NCBI RefSeq assembly: GCF_000143535.2
Contig: NC_037322.1
Span: 992,001 to 1,056,000, forward strand
From: Botrytis cinerea B05.10
Lineage: Eukaryota > Ascomycota > Leotiomycetes > Helotiales > Sclerotiniaceae
DNA: 64,000 nt
Direction: 5' to 3'
Below the pieces are notes generated by a model, which saw only the letters and a list, made by a program, of their open reading frames with translations, was not told the origin of the DNA and made no database searches. Every line of letters begins with the position of its first letter. Position 1 is the first letter of the stretch. Positions 57,929 to 64,000 of the stretch are shown here, one piece after another. Made by a program: the position numbers and the translations under genes.

Positions 57929-60850
57929 ATGATTGATCGGATTTACACTTTGGGATTATACCTATATTGGAACGGAATGGCGTTGCAAGCACATTAAAAT
58001 GACCACAAGGTCGGACCATGGTTAAGGATAACATTTTGCTAGGACAAAGCAATATTTTTGGCGCCCATATGGTCATGATACATCTCATGGACCTGGATTG
58101 ATTTTTGTTTCTCTTTTTCTTTGGGGGGCTCGGAATAGGAATTCGGTTACCTGACACTTTTACCCTTTTCGGTCTGATTTGATTGGTTGTTGGCTCGTTG
58201 ATTGGAGTGATTTGTAGTGTTTGATGATAAGCCGGTTCTATGGAGTAGGTACATCTTGTGATGGCTCGGGGGATGGATAAGTTGACAGTAGATTGTTGAC
58301 TTGTCATTTCAATCTGGTTCGCTGGATGGAGGGAACTATCCATCTCTACCTTAGTGCTGTGAGATGGAGATGATGTGCATGGGGGGAAAGGGAATGGATA
58401 CGGGAATGATGATATGAATGAATGGTCTGGTATGGTTGATATGGTACAGGAATCGATAGGCATTACATAGCAAATAGCAATTTAGCATGTCCCCTCTAGC
58501 TTGCATCTTTGTGCGAAGTTTTGTGTTGTTGGTGTGCGTATTGCAACATGTCTTGAACGAAGCTCGACAGTTGGAATGAAAGTGCATTTATTGTCCACTG
58601 TAGACTTCCTTTCTTCTCATCCCATCCTCACTATATACATCTTTCCCGCATCCAAATAACTTTATTCCGTGCCGCCTCGCTTAGCCTCCTTAAGGCAATC
58701 GATAGTATCATGCGGTTGTTCTAAATCAATCGAATAGTTGGCATTGAATTGTGCAAGTTGAAATGGTAGATTTTGAGGGGTTGCTGGCTGGATTGATATC
58801 TAGGGATGGAGAGCTGCGTTGGAGATTGGGATGGGATGGGATGTGATGGTTTTCGGGGGGTGTTTGGGGAGGGTTGGAGGTCTGTAGGTAGTTAAGTGAA
58901 TAGGTGGATAGGTGGATAGGTAGGTAGGTGGGTGGATGTACTTCTATTTTTCTTTTCTTTTTTGCGAACTGTTTTTGGATTGTTGGATACTGTGTTAGTT
59001 ACTCGGTTATAGACAGGATGGACATCAGAGAGCTGGCTCCCTAGTGGTTGAGTTCAGTTGCGTTGTGTTGTGTCTTTGGTAGGTGACTTTTGAGGAGCAA
59101 TAGAAGCTGTGTGGGTATCGAATTGGAGAGTGGAGATGGATAGTGTGGATGGTATTCGGGGGAAATTTAGGTACGGTAGGGTCATTGCAGGTTGGATGAG
59201 GTAGGCTTGCTAAGTGACTTGCTAGTCTTCTGGTTATCTAAAAGCTGAGTGTCCCAAAGGGGACTTGGTTGGGACTGTAGGTTTCTGTGTAGGGGGTGGG
59301 GAAGGTAAAGAGGCTGGGGGAGAGGAGATTTTCGTGGGATTTAGAGTGCTGGATCTTTAGTGAATACGGAAGGAGCGGCAATTAGAGTTATTAGTCTTTT
59401 AGTGATTTTAAAAACTGAGATATACTATATTCTAAAGTAAGAGAACTTAATTAGGATTGGGACTTTTTATCGGGAGGAAGAAGGCGGAGGAGGATGAGGA
59501 GGAGAGAGTTCTCTAGGATCTAGAGTACTGGATTTTTACTAATGAAACATTTGTGTGGATACGGAAGGAGCGGCAATTAGAGCCATCGGGTTGAATATAT
59601 GATCATCGCTTGCCAATGCCGGTATGTGGAAGGGAAATATCAGAGATGAGATGTACTCTGTGTGACTACTCATTATGTTTACTGTAACTCAAAACTAAGC
59701 GGTCTTCATTACATAAGAGATAAAGAGATCTCTTTCCTCTGTAGCTTTCTTGGTCTGGGTTATTTGACCTCTGTGGATACGATCTACTATGTTATCGTAC
59801 CGTACACCTTTCTATAATTAACCCATCTCTTATTCGGTTCACCGATAAAGTTTCTTGCGTGAACATCGGAACGTGTTCATTGTCTGAATATCGTCACCTT
59901 GGCCGGTAAAGAGAAAAGGATATCAGAATTGAATTCCATCTGCACTGCTGTTTGCGAAGGTACCAAGTCTTTGTGAATATATTGAGCACCGTGGTGGATA
60001 GACGCGTGGAAACTTCCAGGTGATTCTGAGTGGTTCAAGTTTGAGTGTCTATTTGAAAGTTTGGGGTGATTAGTATCTTCATTAGTCTCCATAGCAAGAA
60101 AAGGGGGAATTATGGTAGTACATCCAACACAAAATAGGCCAATTCTAGGAGACGAGGATTTCCGGGACAGGTCAGGAGACCTGTGGTATGTAATACTAGC
60201 CGTTATTATACCACTAGGTAATCATTTGATGAAAACAGTTTTTGGCATGACACCTCGATCGATGTATGAAAATTGTTTTCACAACACTGCTTTACAATCG
60301 GTACCTGAACGACAGCATTAAAGCCCCGTTTAGCCGAAACTAACAAAACGGATTGTTTATCTGATACATAGAAAAGAGACTAACAATCGGCTCTGGAGCC
60401 GGCTTGGTCGGGTAAAGGCCACTTCTCCTGAATGTAAAAGCCCCTGTGCCTGTAAATATACTACAGATGTTAGACTTAATGAAAACACGTGGTCTGCGAT
60501 AATACATATCTTCCGAGTTATACCGAGTCCATATGAAGACTGAGTACTATTGAATCTGGGATTTTAAATCAATTTCCTTGGTACATGAATAGAGTGTCGA
60601 ACTGGATATGAGCTATTGGAATAGCGAGAAAATTTAACCCGAGATTTGCATGCGAGGATAGACTAATATTATGAACTAGTTGTATCACGTACAGATGTGA
60701 CGTGAACTAGTGGTTCTAGAGATGTGAATGATTCACACAATAGCATACCGGATCTATGACCCAAGCACCTAGAATCGTAAAGACCAGATCATTCCCGAAA
60801 TAGCTCTAAGATCTCTGAAGCTTATATGATGGACTAATGAGTAACACTAA
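57929..60850. other. long gene-free region downstream of AP1
   Basis: No coding frame of interest. It has GGTAGGTGG/GGATAGG tracts (58,880-58,935) and a duplicated segment sharing ATACGGAAGGAGCGGCAATT (near 59,365 and 59,559). The left end is probably the AP1 3' UTR. Confidence 0.5.
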
Positions 60851-60862
60851 GACCTCGAGGGG

Positions 60863-60870
60863 TATATAAA
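60863..60870 (+). promoter_or_regulatory. TATA box of a putative non-coding transcript
   Basis: TATATAAA followed by a pyrimidine-rich stretch (60,871-60,910) has the look of a fungal core promoter. It is placed about 190 bp upstream of the hairpin array. No coding gene follows within 3 kb. Confidence 0.5.
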
Positions 60871-60930
60871 GGTTTTTTTCCCTCTTTGAATTTCTTTTTT
60901 CTTCTTCTTCCGTATATTTTCGACATCTTC

Positions 60931-61067
60931 ATACCTTTGTTTATTTTACTCATATCTTTTTCATACATCTCATCCCGCCTCAACACAATACAACATCGAC
61001 ACACTCATACTTTTGTTTATTTTACTTGTATCTTTTTTATATATCTCACCTCAACATCACATCGACA
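60931..61067 (+). repeat. duplicated leader (two imperfect copies)
   Basis: Copy 1 (about 60,931-61,002) and copy 2 (about 61,007-61,067) share TTTTGTTTATTTTACT-like text, an ATATCTTTTT run, CCTCAACA and ACATCGACA. The second is shortened by small deletions. The shared ATCGACA also joins later array modules. Confidence 0.7.
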
Positions 61068-61880
61068 AGTCCGACCTCTCCGGAGTGTGACTATAAGCAA
61101 TTGGGGCCAATATTACCCGGCCTTGTCAACCGGGATACCAGGAGAATCGACTCGAGACAAGACCGATCTCTCCGGAGTGTGGTCTCTAAACTTCCTCGAC
61201 AATGGGGCCAATATTACCCGGCCTTGTCAACCGGGATACCAGGAGAATCGACTCGAGACAAGACCGATCTCTCCGGAGTGTGGTCTCTAAACTTCCTCGA
61301 CAATGGGGCCAATATTACCCGGCCTTGTCAACCGGGATACCAGGAGAATCGACTCGAGACAAGACCGATCTCTCCGGAGTGTGGTCTCTAAACTTCCTCG
61401 ACAATGGGGCCAATATTACCCGGCTTTGTCGCCCGGGATACCAGGCGAATCGACTCAGACACTACGATACATTTCAGAGTATGATGGGAGCCAATATTGC
61501 CTAGACTTCGCAGCTAGGATACCAGCCAGTCGCCGCCAGTGCTCCCTCAGCACTATAAACATAGAATCATGGGAGCCAAATATTGCCTAGATTTCGCAGC
61601 TAGGATACCAGGCATCGACAAGTCCGACCTCTACGGAGTGTGACTATAAGCATTTGGGGCCAATATTACCCGGCCTTGTCGACCGGGATACCAGGCGAAT
61701 CGACTCAGACACCACGATACATCTCAGAGTATGATGGGAGCCAATATTGCCTAGATTTCGCAGCTAGGATACCAGCCAGTTGACGACAGCACTTCATCGC
61801 CAGCACTATAAGAACGATGGGAGCCAATATTACCCAGATTACGCAGCTGGGATACCAGGCATCGACGACACTCTACCCGT
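61061..61880 (+). ncRNA. array of nine covarying stem-loop modules, putative structured RNA
   Basis: Nine copies of a core GGGRGCCAATATT-stem-loop-stem-ATACCAG start near 61,103, 61,204, 61,305, 61,406, 61,485, 61,571, 61,656, 61,735 and 61,819. The first three are near-identical 101-bp tandem units; the others are part of a ~245-bp higher-order repeat present twice. The stem arms are CCCGG/CCGGG, CCTAG/CTAGG or CCCAG/CTGGG, always fully complementary, around 9-base loops that vary (CCTTGTCAA, ACTTCGCAG, ATTACGCAG). Spacers carry second short stems (AGACC/GGTCT, AGTC/GACT, ATAC/GTAT, AGTGCT/AGCACT). Open frames across the array arise only because the 101-bp period rotates the frame. I read it as a structured non-coding transcript or structure-forming DNA; its family and function are unknown. 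Confidence 0.55.
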
Positions 61881-61904
61881 TCAGGGCTAGGCCAAATCTA
61901 ACAA

Positions 61905-61949
61905 GGTGATTCAATTCCTCTAATATGTAAATGCTAACTTTTGAGTGTA
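61905..61949 (+). other. possible 45-bp intron downstream of the hairpin array
   Basis: GTGATT, then a perfect branch-point TGCTAAC, then GTGTAG, within 45 bp. The 5' site is weaker than consensus. If real, it supports an RNA polymerase II transcript through the array. Confidence 0.35.
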
Positions 61950-62020
61950 GGGAGGCTAGTCTTGATCACACGTCCACGTCGTGCTAGCTGGGTACCCTCT
62001 CACGAGGAGCTAAGTGATCA

Positions 62021-62055
<35 letters not shown>

Positions 62056-62262
62056 ATTAACAGATTTCCTCATAGTGAGGGAGCATCGCTCAAAGTCACC
62101 TTCGGGTATACTTTGAGCGATTCGGGAGAAGCGGAAGAAATCCCGAACCTGGGGAGCCAACCAGATCGCTCGTAGATTATGCTTACAAGTGTAGGCAGAG
62201 TCTCTGGGGAACCCGGAGAAGCGAAAGAAAGCCGGCTCTAATCTTGTGGGTTCTTTTTTTTT
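62021..62262 (-). mobile_element. possible SINE-like retroposed element with poly(A) tail
   Basis: A run of 31 T (62,024-62,054) on the plus strand would be a poly(A) tail on the minus strand. The ~200 bp to its right is compact and highly structured: a 10-pair hairpin with a UUCG-type loop (62,087-62,119), and two related hairpins sharing the loop GGAGAAGCGRAAGAAA (62,121-62,147 and 62,212-62,236). The minus strand has GGTTCGGGATTTC, loosely like a polymerase III B box. Target duplications were not found, so the assignment is tentative. Confidence 0.35.
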
Positions 62263-62329
62263 GGATAATCTTTTGTAAGTCACAACACCCACCTTGAACA
62301 TACTTTCTTTCACAGCTGACTAACTTTTC

Positions 62330-64000
62330 TTATATCCAGGACGTCATTTAGTTTGAGATTTCATGATCGGAAATAGTCAATTGTTGCCGAATTGGCGGGA
62401 TGTGTGTCATAGTAGTGTTACTAGCGGTAAACTTTAGCTAGTGTATAATATATATTACTTTAATTTCAAAGACTGTGACCACTAGTGAGAGTGAGAATTT
62501 GTTACAAATTTTGAAAGTTGAGAAATTTCTTGTCAATCCATGTATCCACCAGTGAACTGTCCATTTGACCATATCTCCAATCGTGTAACTCATCTCTCAC
62601 CCATGCCGTCTTCAAATGATGCAAATCTCCACCCCTTTCTAAGGGTTTGTCTTCGATATCTACTTTTAAATCTATGCAGTTGGGATTACCCATACCACTT
62701 GGTTTATCAGATTACACACAAAGTATAGATATTCATGTCAAATAGTAAGACTACAATCAAACAGGTGATGGCTTGCTTTACTATCATCGTCAACTCGTTC
62801 GTGTGGATTGAGTGGGTGTACAGATTGAGGAAGGTTCGGTGTGCCATATAGAAAATTGGTACTGCGGCAAGTTTGAATTTTAATTGAATTTAGCATCAGT
62901 ATGAATGCAACATTCCAATCTTTTCAATATCTGGGAGGATGTCAATGCTCAAAAGTCTCTTATGGCAGACTGTAATATGGATTTCTGGACAAACTGGAGA
63001 TGACACGGTTAGGAATCAGGGTAATTATATTATTGCATATTCAAAATCAAATAGTTTAGATCCGTGTTCATGCAATGTTCAAGATTCAAATGATTCAATA
63101 TGGGCTTGGAAACATATCCGCTTGCATGCTCATGCTCGAATTTTGCATTCATCAACGACAATCTAACGAAGAGAATCTCATTAAGCTTGACATGTGAAAG
63201 TTTAGACCTATTTAACTCCTTTACTAACATAAATAAGTTGATTATGTCAAGAAAAAGTCCAATTAGTTTCGCTGCCATTATACTTCAATAATGTCTAGAT
63301 GTTAGATTTGATAACTTTACGTAATAATTCCATGCATTTGAACATCGGGCAATTTTGACTTCAACAACTTTTGTATGTAAACATGACGCAGAGGTAGCTC
63401 TGAAGATGACTGATGGTGCCAAAGCTTTTGTCTTGCCAAGTGAAGCATGCTTGTAGGGTTCACATACAAGGATTTTCTATGTGAGTTTTCGGACGTGCAA
63501 TCAAATGTATCTGGCTATCCTCTTGATATCTCCTTCCGTTATTGCCATCATTTAGATGACCGGTATCTTCTCAACGTGCTTTCCCACATCAGAATTCCAA
63601 ACTGCATCAGCGACAAATGCAGCAACCACGTGACATTTCATCGATCGTCCCTTCCCCGTACACAAGGTCCGCATTGCATAATTGTGACTGCGCTCTGGCA
63701 TAAAAATTATCGGCAGTTTATGTTCGATATTTTAAGGCTAATATGCCCGGGATTCCGGTACATTAACTTCATTTTAGACGCGTTTCCTTCGAAGTCATAT
63801 TTTCCATTTGGCCTTTTGACTATCTTGCAAGCTAGGATCATTTTCTAGTTCTGGTATTAAAATCAGAAACTAGTTTGTGGTATTTGAGATTGAATTAATT
63901 GGCTGCTATTCAAATCTAGATGCGATACGAAACTAGGGATCAAAATGACTAGATCTTCGGGCATCACGTTGGATCTAATCCAGTCAAGCTCTGGGACTTT
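62330..64000. other. AT-rich intergenic region to window end
   Basis: No supportable gene. Short open frames have no recognisable domains. Confidence 0.45.

Noticed and set aside
61026..61590. Open frames of 95-134 codons through the 61-kb repeats
   Set aside because: The 101-bp period rotates the frame, so the same DNA is read three ways, and stem changes are not conservative at the amino-acid level. Coding is unlikely.
61061..61880. Array as a cluster of Zn2Cys6 binding sites (CGG-N9-CCG)
   Set aside because: The CCTAG/CTAGG and CCCAG/CTGGG versions lose the CGG half-sites yet keep pairing, so structure explains the pattern better.
61061..61880. Hammerhead-type self-cleaving ribozymes
   Set aside because: No CUGAUGA or GAAA core elements in the modules.
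1..64000. CRISPR arrays, bacterial operons, rRNA genes
   Set aside because: The window is fungal nuclear DNA; repeats lack the spacer-repeat regularity and no rRNA-like sequence was recognised. No tRNA gene was found by eye, but a tRNAscan run would be decisive.

Overview
The window is nuclear DNA of a filamentous ascomycete. Evidence: short introns (about 50-120 bp) with GT...AG ends and CTAAC-type branch points, a Zn2Cys6 regulator, a copper-fist regulator and a Yap1/AP1-type bZIP factor, and an AT-rich block whose mutations are all transitions of the RIP type. The Boty-like Ty3/gypsy element and the AP1 sequence point to the Leotiomycetes, probably Botrytis or a close relative. That attribution rests on family recognition only; no search was run.

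Layout. At 1-497 (minus) is the 5' end of a gene, possibly a HAL4/SAT4-type kinase. From about 500 to 5,570 there is gene-free, low-complexity DNA. From 5,572 to 17,510 lies a nested transposon block: an old Ty1/copia element (197-bp LTRs, target duplication GAATA) wrecked by RIP-like mutation, split by a young, intact Ty3/gypsy chromovirus at 9,744-16,315 (558-bp LTRs with no difference seen, target duplication TATAA, one open 1,618-codon gag-pol on the minus strand). The young element also carries an antisense gene (10,402-10,977, plus) for a small Zn2Cys6/coiled-coil protein with its own TATA box.

From 20 to 58 kb is a normal gene-bearing arm: an RGT1-like Zn2Cys6 factor (20,064-22,563, -), an AceA/Cuf1-like copper-fist factor (25,641-27,176, -), a small membrane protein (32,421-32,843, -), a SET-domain protein (33,730-34,434, +), an IBTK-like ankyrin/RCC1/double-BTB protein (35,573-40,472, +), a hypothetical protein (41,303-42,088, -), a secreted M14A carboxypeptidase (43,249-44,626, -), a 1,057-residue alpha/beta hydrolase (45,928-49,212, -), Tsr2 (50,143-50,860, +), a BSD-domain protein (52,388-53,829, -) and the AP1/Yap1 redox regulator (55,920-57,928, +). 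These genes do not form an evident pathway; three are stress, metal or nutrient regulators.

The last 6 kb has no recognisable protein gene but holds the oddest feature of the window. A TATA box and pyrimidine-rich leader precede an array of nine related stem-loop modules (about 61,060-61,880). The arms of the stem change together between copies while loops vary freely, and a 101-bp period rules out a repeated protein. A 31-T run and a second cluster of hairpins follow, which may be a SINE-like insertion in the opposite orientation. This array and the antisense Zn2Cys6 gene of the retrotransposon are the best candidates for undescribed biology.
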